The notes beneath the pieces were generated by a model that saw only the letters and a list, made by a program, of their open reading frames with translations, was not told where the DNA came from and made no database searches. Positions 7,849 to 16,881 of a stretch of 64,000 nt of DNA are shown here, one piece after another (the first letter of the stretch is position 1; each line of letters opens with the position of its first letter). The stretch is from Alkaliphilus metalliredigens QYMF (GTDB lineage: Bacteria; Bacillota; Clostridia; Peptostreptococcales; Natronincolaceae), in contig NC_009633.1 of NCBI RefSeq assembly GCF_000016985.1, positions 2,046,001 to 2,110,000 of the forward strand. Reading direction: 5' to 3'. Position numbers and translations under genes: made by a program.

Positions 7849-8848
7849 TTGAGAAAAGAAGAAGCTGTTGTTAGGATCGTAGGAAGACTAGACCTAGAAT
7901 TTAATGGAATGCTAGATCAGCAAAAGGCTCGACAGATCATCCAAGAAGTGCTCTATGATTATGATGTAAATCCTGCCCAGAGGTCATTAGTTGTCCAAGA
8001 TGACATGAACGACAAAATTCTACTATATCTAGCTTCTAAGAAAATTGACGGACTAGCAATGAGGACGCTTGAAGGTTATAGTAGAAATCTGAATAGGTTT
8101 GCCTATTATATGCGCAAAAACGTTGAGGATGTCACGACAATGGACATCAGGATGTATTTAGCAAGCTACGCTAAAACAGGTGTAAAAAATGGCACGATAG
8201 GGACCGAAACAGATATCTTAAGAGGATTTTTTAGATGGCTTGAAGATGAAGAATACATAAATAAAAGTCCACTTAGAAAAATCAAATCCCTTAAGCCAGA
8301 AAAAAGAATCAGGAAGGCACTCACAAATGAAGAAATGGAAATACTAAGAGACGGTTGCAAGACTTATAGACAAAAGGCTTTGTTAGAATTTTTTTTATAG
8401 TACTGGGTGCAGACTGGAGGAAGTAGAAAATGTTAAAAAGTACGATATAGACTGGCAAAGATTACAGTTAAAGGTTATCGGTAAGGGAAACAAAGAAAGA
8501 ACGGTTTATATCAATGCTAAGGCAAAAGTACATATCCAGAAGTATCTCATGGCAAGATTAGATGAGGAAGAAGCTCTGTTTGTAACTGAAAGAAATCCAG
8601 TAAAAAAACTAGGACGAAGGAGCATAGAACGGGAATTTGACAAGATAGAAAAAACATCGGGAATCAAGAAAAGTATCTATCCTCATTTGATTAGGCACAC
8701 TATGGCCACTCATTTACTTAATAGCGGGGCTGACTTAGGAACCGTACAGGCAATCCTCGGACACGAAGATGCTTCGATAACTCAAATATATGCTCAGATA
8801 TCGAACACAAACGTAGAGCACGAATACAGAAAGCACATGATCCAATAG
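7849..8848 (+). pseudogene. Tyrosine recombinase (XerC-like), frameshifted
   Basis: Two frames together encode a ~333-residue phage-integrase-family recombinase. The first part (7849-8400, TTG start) holds the SAM-like DNA-binding domain and ends at a TAG right after a run of eight T (8389-8396). The second frame continues without a gap with YSTGCRLEEVE, holding the catalytic Arg, then a Lys in VIGKGNKERTV, HLIRHTMATHLL (His-x-x-Arg) and LGHEDASITQIYA (His and nucleophilic Tyr). With seven T the protein would read EFFYSTGCR and be complete. So one extra T inactivates it, unless slippage restores the frame. All catalytic residues are intact. It could serve as a prophage or element recombinase. 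Confidence 0.85.
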
Positions 8849-8881
8849 ACTAGAAAAATTACATAAAAACATATAAAATAG

Positions 8882-8929
8882 AACTGTGGATAGGTTAATA
8901 AAATAACCCATATATCCACAGTTTTTTTT
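8882..8929 (+). terminator. Rho-independent terminator after the recombinase
   Basis: AACTGTGGATA (8882-8892) pairs with TATCCACAGTT (8913-8923), with an inner GGTTA/TAACC stem, followed by a run of eight T. It clearly ends the recombinase transcript. Confidence 0.85.
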
Positions 8930-9024
8930 GAAAGTTATCTTGCGAATTTTTGCAAAAAAGTTTGCGAAACTACATTTTGCTATTGTAATATATGTATATC
9001 AAATAAAGAAAAGAGGTATTGTAT

Positions 9025-9630
9025 ATGAAAAAATTAATGATTAGTTTTGTGATTGGTATTCTACTGGTTAGTGTAACTGCCTGCGGGAATAAGACCTTAG
9101 AAAAGGATATTGAAGTTGTATTTGAAAAAAGTGTATTTATGGGTGATTCCATTACCGAAGGATTTGTTTTCAATGAAATACTACCGAGAGAATCTGTAAT
9201 AGCTGGGGCAGGAACTACAGCTGGTTTTATTTATGATGATATTGATGAATTGGTGGAAAAGAAACCAGATAATGTTTTTATCATGTTGGGATCAATTGAT
9301 ATTTTAATGCCGGTGGATGATCCTAAAGAACTATTCAGAAATGATTTAACGATATTGATTAACAAGATAAAAGAAGAGCTACCTGATAGTAAAATATTTC
9401 TTCAATCCATAACACCTGCAACCCAGGAGGCATTAGAGAAAGAACCCCGGTATGAAAGAATAGAGGAATATAATGAGATTGTAAAAGTGGTAGTGGACGA
9501 ATTGTCAGTCAACTATGTAGACATAAGGGAATTGGTACACGAAAACCCAGATTTATATGCTGAAGATGGTATTCATTTTAAAAAAGAATTTTATCAGCTG
9601 TGGCTAGAGAAGCTTTCTAAATTAATGTAA
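9025..9630 (+). CDS. SGNH/GDSL hydrolase-type lipoprotein
   Basis: A 201-residue lipoprotein. The signal peptide ends in the lipobox VTAC|G, so it should be anchored on the outer face of the membrane. Block I is GDSITEG with the nucleophilic Ser; the catalytic Asp-x-x-His is in AEDGIHF near the C-terminus. Block III reads LGSID instead of the usual G-x-N-D. With the following AlgI-like acyltransferase it forms the standard pair that O-acetylates an exported polysaccharide. ATG 9025, 8 bp after AAGAGG, is the best start. Confidence 0.78.
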   Translation: MKKLMISFVIGILLVSVTACGNKTLEKDIEVVFEKSVFMGDSITEGFVFNEILPRESVIAGAGTTAGFIYDDIDELVEKKPDNVFIMLGSIDILMPVDDPKELFRNDLTILINKIKEELPDSKIFLQSITPATQEALEKEPRYERIEEYNEIVKVVVDELSVNYVDIRELVHENPDLYAEDGIHFKKEFYQLWLEKLSKLM

Positions 9631-9643
9631 CGGAGGAGGTCAT

Positions 9644-11050
9644 ATGGTTTTCAGTAGTCTATTGTTTACATTTGCTTTTTTACCAGTCACAGTAGTTTTA
9701 TATTATTCCTTAGGAAAGAATTTCAAGAATATTGTCTTGCTTACTGCAAGTTTGTTCTTCTATGCATGGGGAGAACCTGTTTATGTTGTATTGATGTGCA
9801 GCTCAATATTGATGAATTACTGTATAGGCAGGCTCATAGGAGAAGGTGATGTCAGTAGGCAAAAAAAGAAGCTTTATTTAATAATAAGCTTGGTGTTAAA
9901 TTTGGGCTGTCTTGCTTATTTTAAATACTTTGGCATGATTATAAGTACAATATCATCTATTGGTGGTTGGAATTTAAATGTATCAACACCAGCACTTCCC
10001 ATAGGAATTTCCTTCTACACCTTTCAGATACTATCTTATGTAATTGATGTATACAGGGAAAAAATAAAGCCACAGAAAAGCCTGATTCTTTGTGCTGTTT
10101 ATATAACTATGTTTCCGCAATTAGTAGCAGGGCCTATTGTGAACTATGTAGACATTGAATCACAGTTAACTGACAGGCGTATGACATTTAACAAATTTTA
10201 CTCTGGGATGCAGCGTTTCCTGTGTGGTTTAGCAAAAAAAGTACTTCTTGCTAATAATATAGGCCTCCTATGGTCTGAAGTAAAAGCCATGCCCAGTATA
10301 GAAATTTCTGTGTTCATGGCATGGGCCGGGATCATTGCCTTTACATTGCAGATTTATTTTGATTTTAGCGGGTATTCAGATATGGCTATCGGATTGGGAA
10401 AAATGTTTGGATTCCGTTTCAAGGAAAACTTTCAGTATCCATATATTTCACAAAGTATCACAGAATTTTGGCGGAGGTGGCATATCTCTCTGGGATCATG
10501 GTTTAGAGAATATGTATATATTCCTCTTGACGGGAGCCGTGTTGGTAAGAAGAAAATGATACGGAATTTATTCATCGTATGGTTCATTACAGGGCTTTGG
10601 CATGGTGCAAGCTGGAATTTTGTTTTATGGGGGCTTTATTTTGGAACTTTATTATTAATAGAAAAATTGTTTTTACAAAAAAGCATGACAGGATGGCCAA
10701 AGGCTGTCCGTCATGTATATTTATTGCTGTTTGTTGTTATAGGCTGGGTGTTTTTTGAATTTACCAACTTGAATGATGTGTTGAATTTTCTACGGCTCAT
10801 GTTTGGAATAGGTGGCAATGAGTTTATCGATAATCAAGGAATTGTGAAGCTAAAGGCTTATGCTTTTCTTTATATTGTTTGTATCATTGCCACTACACCT
10901 TGGCCGAAGAAACTGGTATTATTATTTGAAAAAACCCACAGTAGTTTTTACAGAGTAGCAGTAAACCTGTACTATTGTGGATTAATATTGATGTCAACGG
11001 CCTATATGGTTGGCTCAACCTTCAACCCATTTATATATTTTAGATTTTAA
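9644..11050 (+). CDS. MBOAT O-acyltransferase (AlgI/DltB-like)
   Basis: A 468-residue multi-pass membrane protein, full length for AlgI-type enzymes. It opens with MVFSSLLFTFAFLP and carries the family blocks PIGISFYTFQ, FPQLVAGPIV, FDFSGYSDMAIG, FWRRWHISL and the catalytic His in TGLWHGASWNF. It should move acyl (probably acetyl) groups across the membrane to a surface glycan or polymer. The gene is 14 bp after the SGNH lipoprotein, so the two are likely co-expressed. The third expected partner follows but is truncated. Confidence 0.9.
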   Translation: MVFSSLLFTFAFLPVTVVLYYSLGKNFKNIVLLTASLFFYAWGEPVYVVLMCSSILMNYCIGRLIGEGDVSRQKKKLYLIISLVLNLGCLAYFKYFGMIISTISSIGGWNLNVSTPALPIGISFYTFQILSYVIDVYREKIKPQKSLILCAVYITMFPQLVAGPIVNYVDIESQLTDRRMTFNKFYSGMQRFLCGLAKKVLLANNIGLLWSEVKAMPSIEISVFMAWAGIIAFTLQIYFDFSGYSDMAIGLGKMFGFRFKENFQYPYISQSITEFWRRWHISLGSWFREYVYIPLDGSRVGKKKMIRNLFIVWFITGLWHGASWNFVLWGLYFGTLLLIEKLFLQKSMTGWPKAVRHVYLLLFVVIGWVFFEFTNLNDVLNFLRLMFGIGGNEFIDNQGIVKLKAYAFLYIVCIIATTPWPKKLVLLFEKTHSSFYRVAVNLYYCGLILMSTAYMVGSTFNPFIYFRF

Positions 11051-11064
11051 CTTGGAGGATTGAT

Positions 11065-11343
11065 ATGCGAATAAACAACAAAAAAAACTGTATTTTTATA
11101 CAGAATATGGTGTGCATGCTTCCGTTTTTATTTATACTTGCTATGTTTATATTACATCTGGTCTTACCAGATAAAACCTTTTCCATAGAGGAAGGACGCT
11201 ATTTAGCGCAATGGCCTGATTTTAATATTGAAAATGTATTAAATGGCAGTTATGTGACTAGAGTTGAATCCTATTTTTTAGATCAGTTTCCTTTTCGAAA
11301 CTTTTGGGTTGAGATTTATGAAGGCTTCAATAAAATTTTATGA
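11065..11343 (+). pseudogene. Truncated DHHW/AlgJ-like protein
   Basis: The 92 residues cover only the N-terminus of a DHHW-family protein (normally ~380 residues): a membrane anchor, LPDKTFSIEEGRYLAQWPDF, then YFLDQFPFRNFWVEIYEGF. After that the frame stops and no further family sequence appears in any frame downstream. The SGNH-like catalytic part that partners MBOAT acyltransferases is therefore missing. A deletion between here and the amidase gene is likely. It has a ribosome site (TTGGAGG) and could still make a short membrane peptide. Confidence 0.75.
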
Positions 11344-11486
11344 AATTATTGTAAATAGAGCATATATAAATCCGTAATAGCTGTAGCCGGAGTCAGCGTG
11401 CACTTAAGATAACATTTATGATTAGTTAAATAGAAACTGATAATGTTTTATTATGTTAGGATGAACTATAACAAGGAGGTAAAAGT

Positions 11487-12155
11487 ATGAACAAAAGAGT
11501 GAAAAAAAGATTAAGATTTATTGGAATTATCATTTTACTGATATTAACAGTTTTAATATGGAATAATATTAAACAAGCTTATAGTAATAATGCTTATGGT
11601 ACAACAAAAGAGAAATTTATAGTAGTAATCGATCCAGGACATGGTGGAAAAGATGTGGGGGCAATAGGAGCAAGTGGTTTATATGAAAAGGACTTCAATT
11701 TGAGTTTGTCAAAGAAAGTAAATGCAATCTTGGAAAAAGAAGAAAGTATAGGGGTTTATATGACCAGAGAAGATGATATTTTTATTTCCACTTTAGATAA
11801 CTATAGGACGAAATTTGCAAATGAATTGGATGCAGATTTATATATATCAATTCATGGAAACACATATGATTCTTCAGATATATCTGGTACAGAATCATAT
11901 TACTATCATGAAAAGTTTAAATCCTTTGCAGAAGTGATGCATAAAAATGTAGTTAGTTCAACGGGTTTTAAGGATCGAGGGGTTAAGAGGGAAGAGCTAT
12001 TTGCAGTGAGGGATCCAAATATGCCATCGGTTTTATTGGAGATCGGATATCTAACCAATCCTCAAGAAGAACAGCTAATGTTTAATGATGAGTTACAGAA
12101 TTTAATTGCAGAATCTATAAGTGATGGAGTTAAAGAATATTTAGAAATAGAGTGA
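11487..12155 (+). CDS. N-acetylmuramoyl-L-alanine amidase (CwlD-like, Amidase_3)
   Basis: A 222-residue zinc amidase with an N-terminal membrane anchor (residues ~10-28) and the Amidase_3 domain. Zinc and catalytic residues are visible: His in DPGHGGKD, Glu in GLYEKDFNL, His in SIHGN and Glu in LLEIGYLTN. It cleaves the amide bond between MurNAc and L-Ala in peptidoglycan. Size and single anchor resemble CwlD, which makes muramic-delta-lactam in spore cortex. It stands alone behind AAGGAGG. It is not clearly part of the prophage, as no holin is near. Confidence 0.85.
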   Translation: MNKRVKKRLRFIGIIILLILTVLIWNNIKQAYSNNAYGTTKEKFIVVIDPGHGGKDVGAIGASGLYEKDFNLSLSKKVNAILEKEESIGVYMTREDDIFISTLDNYRTKFANELDADLYISIHGNTYDSSDISGTESYYYHEKFKSFAEVMHKNVVSSTGFKDRGVKREELFAVRDPNMPSVLLEIGYLTNPQEEQLMFNDELQNLIAESISDGVKEYLEIE

Positions 12156-12530
12156 TATATTTGGAAATAAATAGATAAATATTTTAGAAACAGATATAGA
12201 TAGATTAAAGAATTGAATTAGCCAAAGGGGACTGGCTTAAAATATTCACTAGTAGCCTTCTACACCTATGAGTGCTATGTGTTGCAGGGATAATGCTCTG
12301 AGATTCTTCGATATAATTTGTGAAAAGATGCTTTCTGCATAGGGTATATTATAAGGTATTCATAGAAAAAGCAAGATTGCCTTTCCAGAATGTAAAAACG
12401 TCCCTGTGATTTGTGGCATTCCTGTGGTATTTTGTGGCAGGTTATGTTTATAAATATATGATCAGGGTATAAATTTATTATTAGATCAATATAAAATTAA
12501 AATATATTATATAAAAATGGAGGTTTTACA
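12156..12530. other. Intergenic region, no gene seen
   Basis: 375 bp between the amidase and the FMN reductase. It is AT rich with no credible ORF. A TTGTGGCA-like motif occurs twice near 12410-12440. A TGATC...GATCA pair sits upstream of the next gene at ~12460-12487 and could be part of its operator. No clear promoter hexamers were identified. Confidence 0.4.
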
Positions 12531-13088
12531 ATGACAAAAATAGGAATAATATTAGGTAGCACTAGACCAGGTAGAAATGGAGAGGCAGTTGCAAAATGGG
12601 TATTAGAACAATCTAAAAAGCGTACTGATGCAGAATTTGAAATCGTAGATATTGCAGATTATAATTTACCTTTATTGGATGAAGCATATCCAGCAATGAT
12701 GCAACAATACTCAAAGGATCACACAAAAAAATGGTCTGAAAAAATAAAGGAATTTGATGGATATATAGTAGTAACACCAGAATATAATCATAGTACTTCT
12801 GGAGCACTTAAGAATGCTATCGATTACTTGAATGTAGAATGGGGTGACAAAGCTGCAGGTTTTGTAAGTTATGGTTCTGCAGGTGGATCTCGCGCAGTTG
12901 AACATTTAAGACAAATATTTGCAGAATTAAAAGTAGCTACAGTGCGTGCACAGATTATGTTCTCTCTTTTCACTGATTTTGTAAATATGAGTGAATTTAC
13001 TCCAGATGCACGCCACGAAAATTCTGCTCAAGATTTGTTTGATCAATTAATATCATGGAGTAAAGCCTTAAAAACAACTCGTCAATAA
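12531..13088 (+). CDS. NADPH-dependent FMN reductase (flavodoxin-like)
   Basis: A 185-residue flavodoxin-fold reductase. The FMN phosphate loop is GSTRPGRNGEAVAKW; the isoalloxazine loop is TPEYNHSTSGALKNAIDYL, and SYGSAGGSRAVEHLRQI follows, all family hallmarks. It should reduce FMN, quinones or azo compounds with NAD(P)H in the cytosol. It starts 9 bp after a GGAGG site and appears monocistronic, ended by a terminator at 13214. Confidence 0.9.
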   Translation: MTKIGIILGSTRPGRNGEAVAKWVLEQSKKRTDAEFEIVDIADYNLPLLDEAYPAMMQQYSKDHTKKWSEKIKEFDGYIVVTPEYNHSTSGALKNAIDYLNVEWGDKAAGFVSYGSAGGSRAVEHLRQIFAELKVATVRAQIMFSLFTDFVNMSEFTPDARHENSAQDLFDQLISWSKALKTTRQ

Positions 13089-13213
13089 GAAGCCAAGAAA
13101 GCCAAGAATCAAAAAGATAAGATTTATCCTTTGAAGGTACAGTGAATATATAATTTATAGGTCGAAGAATCTTTACAAACACATAAAAAAGATAAATGAG
13201 TTAGAATATTGTA

Positions 13214-13258
13214 GACACAGATCCTTGCCCACCGGCAACTTTCTGTGTCTTTATTTGA
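13214..13258 (+). terminator. Rho-independent terminator after the FMN reductase
   Basis: GACACAGA (13214-13221) pairs with TCTGTGTC (13242-13249), followed by TTTATTTG. A weaker imperfect hairpin (AGAAGG...CCTTCT) follows around 13306-13335. Confidence 0.7.
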
Positions 13259-13357
13259 TTTTCACCCCATCTTGGCACTAAAGTATTCAAAGGGATTAAT
13301 CAATAAAGAAGGAGTGTTCTAAGACACACCTTCTACCTAATTACATATTCAATTAAG

Positions 13358-13585
13358 CTAATAGAGTGGTGGAGTCGGACCATTACATGCTGGGAATGGA
13401 AGTACATCTCGGACTTGGTTTAAGGGGTAGTGTCTTAATGCAAACTGAGTATGATATAAATACTCCAGCAAGTATATTTCTTGATGAGTTATACTACAAA
13501 GTATACCTGAAACACCTGTTCCGTCAGTTAAAGAGACGCCTACGGGTTGGTTTATTAAATACTGCATAGTCATTTGCCAAGGCAT
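13358..13585 (-). CDS. Small conserved-looking protein of unknown function
   Basis: A 75-residue protein on the minus strand, preceded by GGGAGGTGA at good spacing to the ATG. It starts MPWQMTMQYLINQPV and continues with GVSLTDGTGVSGILC, QEIYLLEYLY and QFALRHYPLNQV. Alternating strands around a Gly-rich turn suggest a small beta-barrel, loosely like an Sm/SH3 fold; this is a guess. I recognise the general pattern as one of short Firmicute hypothetical proteins but assign no function. The opposing 67-codon frame on the plus strand lacks a ribosome site and is rejected. Confidence 0.6.
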   Translation of the reverse strand: MPWQMTMQYLINQPVGVSLTDGTGVSGILCSITHQEIYLLEYLYHTQFALRHYPLNQVRDVLPFPACNGPTPPLY

Positions 13586-14000
13586 AGTGGCTCACCTCCC
13601 ACTATAGATTATTCTATATTATGAATTATGGTACAATATGGTAGTAACATAATTAAAATTTAATGAGGAAGTTTTGAGTGGAGAGCTTATTTATATCTCC
13701 AATAGTAATGAACTAGTTATGACTAGTAAAGATGAATTAATGAAAATGTTTTTTTATAGAATAAGCACATGGCTTAAAGCAATGTACTTATTGTTGAATT
13801 CAAAGGTAGGAAGTTAAAGGGCTTTGTAATCCTGATATTTAAAGGACAATAAAAACTTCGCTAAATTTGGGAACATTTAGGATGGAAATCGCCTCTATAT
13901 AGTGAGGTGAATAAGAACCCAAATCCTATAGAATTCTACGAGGGGCAATTAACTTCCAAAGGATAACGGGTGTAGCTGCTTAAACTAAGGAGAAGTGATC
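13586..14000. other. Intergenic region with decayed coding remnants
   Basis: 415 bp before the cupin gene. A 47-codon frame (13674-13817, TTG start, poorly spaced GAGGAAG) begins LSGELIYISNSNELV; it may be a remnant. Around 13866-13965 a second frame reads WEHLGWKSPLYSEVNKNPNPIE (shown here only to its core WEHLGWKSPLY) before stops. Neither fragment could be assigned to a family. The region looks like old gene debris. Confidence 0.35.
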
Positions 14001-14396
14001 ATGAATAAAACCATAATCAAAGTCTTGCTAATTGTTATTTTGTTGTTAGGGAGTGAAATCAATAGCTATGAAGTGGTATCGATAGATAAAATAGAATCCA
14101 TATACGAATCAAATGGGAAAAAGATATTGTACGATGTATTTCCATTCAATCCAAAGTCAGGATTTGAATATTTTCATATTAAATTGATTCCTGGTGCCAA
14201 GCATGTTTCTACCCCTCATCATAATCCAACAGAAGAACACATAGTAGTCACAGAGGGGACTTTAGAATTAACAGTAGAAGACCAAAGATTTGAACTCACG
14301 GCCCCATCAGCATTAAGATTTAAATCAAATAAGAATCATACTTATAGCAATCCATATGATATCGAAATGATATTTCAAAACATAGTTAAATATTAG
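14001..14396 (+). CDS. Cupin-domain protein with N-terminal signal/anchor segment
   Basis: A 131-residue protein. Residues ~45-130 form a single cupin barrel: GKKILYDVFPFNP, then HHNPTEEHIVVTEGTLELTV (metal-site pattern H-x-x-x-E-E-H) and ALRFKSNKNHTYSN with the second His. This barrel is usually the C-terminal sensor of XRE-cupin transcription regulators. Here the HTH is absent and the N-terminus is a hydrophobic leader (residues 4-17), so the protein is probably exported or membrane-tethered. ATG 14001 is 7 bp after AAGGAG. It lies 114 bp before the glycyl radical enzyme gene. Confidence 0.7.
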   Translation: MNKTIIKVLLIVILLLGSEINSYEVVSIDKIESIYESNGKKILYDVFPFNPKSGFEYFHIKLIPGAKHVSTPHHNPTEEHIVVTEGTLELTVEDQRFELTAPSALRFKSNKNHTYSNPYDIEMIFQNIVKY

Positions 14397-14459
14397 AGCT
14401 AATCCAGCGTATTGGTAAAAAGGTATTTGGATTAATTTTACAAAATAAACACGCAATAA

Positions 14460-14491
14460 CACATTTTATATGTGATTACACATAAAATGTG
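14460..14491 (+). promoter_or_regulatory. Inverted repeat upstream of the glycyl radical enzyme
   Basis: CACATTTTATATGTG (14460-14474) and CACATAAAATGTG (14479-14491) are inverted copies around ATTA, with a 2-base offset. It ends just before the GAGGAG ribosome site. It could be a repressor operator or an RNA stem affecting initiation; no regulator is assigned. Confidence 0.5.
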
Positions 14492-14510
14492 AAAATGAGA
14501 GGAGACAACT

Positions 14511-16880
14511 ATGATTACAGAAAGAATTGAATCCTCAAGGCAGAATTATATCAATGCAAAGCCAGCCATTTCCTACGAAAGAGCAAGAATTTGGACAGAG
14601 TCACATAAGAAAACAGAAGGTGAATCAGTTGTTATCAGAAGAGCTAAGGCATTCAGAGATACCTGTGAACAGATTAATGTTACTATTTTTGGAGAAGAAC
14701 TTATTGTTGGTTCCATCGGAGAATTTAGGAAATGTGGCATCTTAACTCCTGAGTTTTCATGGACCTGGGTCGACAGGGAAATGGACAATTTCGATGAAAG
14801 GGTTCAAGATCCATATGTGATGACAGATGAACAAAGAACATTTGTTAGAAAAAAAATATTCCCATACTGGAAAGGAAAATCTTTAGAAGAAGCATTTTTA
14901 GCGCAATTACCTGAAAAGACTGCAAAAGTTGCTGTTGATACTGGGATAGTTGATAATGATTCGAAGTGGAGGCAAGCTGTTGGTGAAATGACACCTGATT
15001 ATCAAGATGTTTTATTCAAAAAAGGTTTTGGGGGAATTATTAAAGAGGCAAAAGAACATATTATCAAACTTTCTCTGACTTCAGCAGAAGATATGAAAAA
15101 GAAAGATTTCTATAATTCAATTATCATTACCTCTGAAGGAATGATTACACTTGCAAACAGGTATGGTCAAAAAGCTACAGAAATGGCGGACATAGAAAAT
15201 AATCCCATAAGAAAAGGTGAACTGTTAAAAATTGCTGATATTTGTGGTAGGATACCTGAAAATCCTCCCGATACTTTTTATGAAGCGATTCAATTTGTTT
15301 GGTTCACACAAGTGGGTGGAATCATATCTGAAAACCCACTGGCCCTTAATATTGGAAGGTTTGACCAATTTATGTATCCCTACTACAAATCTGATGTGGA
15401 CAAAGGAATCATTACAAAGGATGAAGCTCAAGAACTGATTGAAGCACTTTGGATAAAATTATCTGAGTGGGTTTGGACAATTTCTGCAAATACTGCTGAG
15501 TTTTTTGCTGGATACAATCAATTTCAAAATCTGACAGTTGGTGGTAAAACTAGAGAGGGAAAGGATGCTACCAATGATCTCTCATATATGTGTTTGAAAG
15601 CTACTGAAAGAGTAAAAACGCACCAACCAGGGCTAAGTGTTAGGGTACATCAAGATAGCCCAAGGAGCTTTTTAGATGCGGTTACGCATCTAGTCAGTAA
15701 AGGTACTGGATTCCCGGCAATCCATAATGATACTGCAGGTTATCAAATGCTTATAAATGCAGGGTATGAACCGGAAGATGCAAGAGATTGGAATAATTGT
15801 GGTTGTGTAGTGCCACATTTCCGTAAGACGGGTGAATGGACCTCAGCAGTAAACATCAACTTTACTGCAGCTTTAGAGTTTGCATTAAACCAAGGGGAAA
15901 GTAGAATTACTGGTGAGAAAATAGGCATGGACGAAGACAAACCAACTACTTTTCAATCCTATGAAGAAGTTGAAAAAGCCTTTTACAAACAATTTGATAA
16001 TTTAATAGAACACTCAATCATAGCTACTTTATTAGCACAAAAATTGCATAAGGAAATGGTTCCAAGACCATTCTTATCTTCTTGTATCGAAGAATGCATG
16101 ATCAAAGGAAAAGATTTAGTTGATGCTGGTGCAAAATACAATCTTGGGCCGGTGCTTACTGGAATAGGCCTCGCTGTGACATCTAACTCTCTGGCTGTAA
16201 TCAAAAAACTTGTTTTTGAAGATAAAATGACAACAATGGAAACATTGATAAAGGCACTTGACGCTAATTGGGAAGGCTATGAAAAACTAAGACAATTAGC
16301 TGTTTCCGTTCCCAAGTATGGAAATAATGTTGACTATGTAGATGACATTGCCATTAAAATAGCAAATTATTATTATAAACAAGGACACAAATATAAAGAC
16401 ATTAACGGGAACAATTTCAACACTGCTTTCATGGGGATTTCCAATTATTTACCAACCGGGAAAGTTGTTGGTGCCACACCATGTGGAAGAAAAGCCAAAG
16501 AACCCTTATCAGAAGGTGTATCACCCTTTGCTGGGTCGGACACTTCTACTCCCCTAGAAGCCATGCGTTCAGCAGCAAAACTTAATCAGGATGTACATTC
16601 AGGTGGTACATTATTAAATCTAAGGTTAAATGAAGATTTAGTCAATACAAAAAGAGGGCAGAGCAATTTAGGTTTCATGATTCAATCTTTCTTTGCACTA
16701 GGTGCGTTCCATGTTCAGTTTAATACAATATCAACTGATACATTACGTAAAGCTCAAAACAATCCTCAAGACTACAAAGATTTATTAGTTAGAGTTGCCG
16801 GATACAGTACACAATTTGTAAATTTATCTAAATCAATGCAAGAAGCGATCATTGCAAGAACAGCTCATGAAAATTATTAA
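14511..16880 (+). CDS. Glycyl radical enzyme, PFL-like, substrate unknown
   Basis: A 789-residue glycyl radical enzyme, full length for the family. The C-terminal radical loop is RVAGYSTQFVNL with the radical Gly at about 764. The thiyl Cys is in NNCGCVVPHFR (Cys ~432). The residue two after it, Glu in most diol dehydratases, choline lyase and hydroxyphenylacetate decarboxylase, is Val here. WTSAVNINF downstream is reminiscent of arylacetate decarboxylases, but no small HpdC-type subunit gene is present, so indoleacetate/phenylacetate decarboxylase-like activity is only one possibility. Its activase follows at 16956. Oxygen-sensitive, cytosolic. Confidence 0.85.
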   Translation: MITERIESSRQNYINAKPAISYERARIWTESHKKTEGESVVIRRAKAFRDTCEQINVTIFGEELIVGSIGEFRKCGILTPEFSWTWVDREMDNFDERVQDPYVMTDEQRTFVRKKIFPYWKGKSLEEAFLAQLPEKTAKVAVDTGIVDNDSKWRQAVGEMTPDYQDVLFKKGFGGIIKEAKEHIIKLSLTSAEDMKKKDFYNSIIITSEGMITLANRYGQKATEMADIENNPIRKGELLKIADICGRIPENPPDTFYEAIQFVWFTQVGGIISENPLALNIGRFDQFMYPYYKSDVDKGIITKDEAQELIEALWIKLSEWVWTISANTAEFFAGYNQFQNLTVGGKTREGKDATNDLSYMCLKATERVKTHQPGLSVRVHQDSPRSFLDAVTHLVSKGTGFPAIHNDTAGYQMLINAGYEPEDARDWNNCGCVVPHFRKTGEWTSAVNINFTAALEFALNQGESRITGEKIGMDEDKPTTFQSYEEVEKAFYKQFDNLIEHSIIATLLAQKLHKEMVPRPFLSSCIEECMIKGKDLVDAGAKYNLGPVLTGIGLAVTSNSLAVIKKLVFEDKMTTMETLIKALDANWEGYEKLRQLAVSVPKYGNNVDYVDDIAIKIANYYYKQGHKYKDINGNNFNTAFMGISNYLPTGKVVGATPCGRKAKEPLSEGVSPFAGSDTSTPLEAMRSAAKLNQDVHSGGTLLNLRLNEDLVNTKRGQSNLGFMIQSFFALGAFHVQFNTISTDTLRKAQNNPQDYKDLLVRVAGYSTQFVNLSKSMQEAIIARTAHENY

Positions 16881-16881
16881 A

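Noticed and set aside
11487-12155. Amidase as the endolysin of the prophage
   Set aside because: It has a membrane anchor and CwlD-like size, is 4 kb from the tail module with unrelated genes between, and no holin is near.
13366-13569. 67-codon plus-strand frame opposite the 75-residue minus-strand gene
   Set aside because: It lacks a ribosome site, while the minus-strand gene has a near-perfect one and a regular protein-like sequence.
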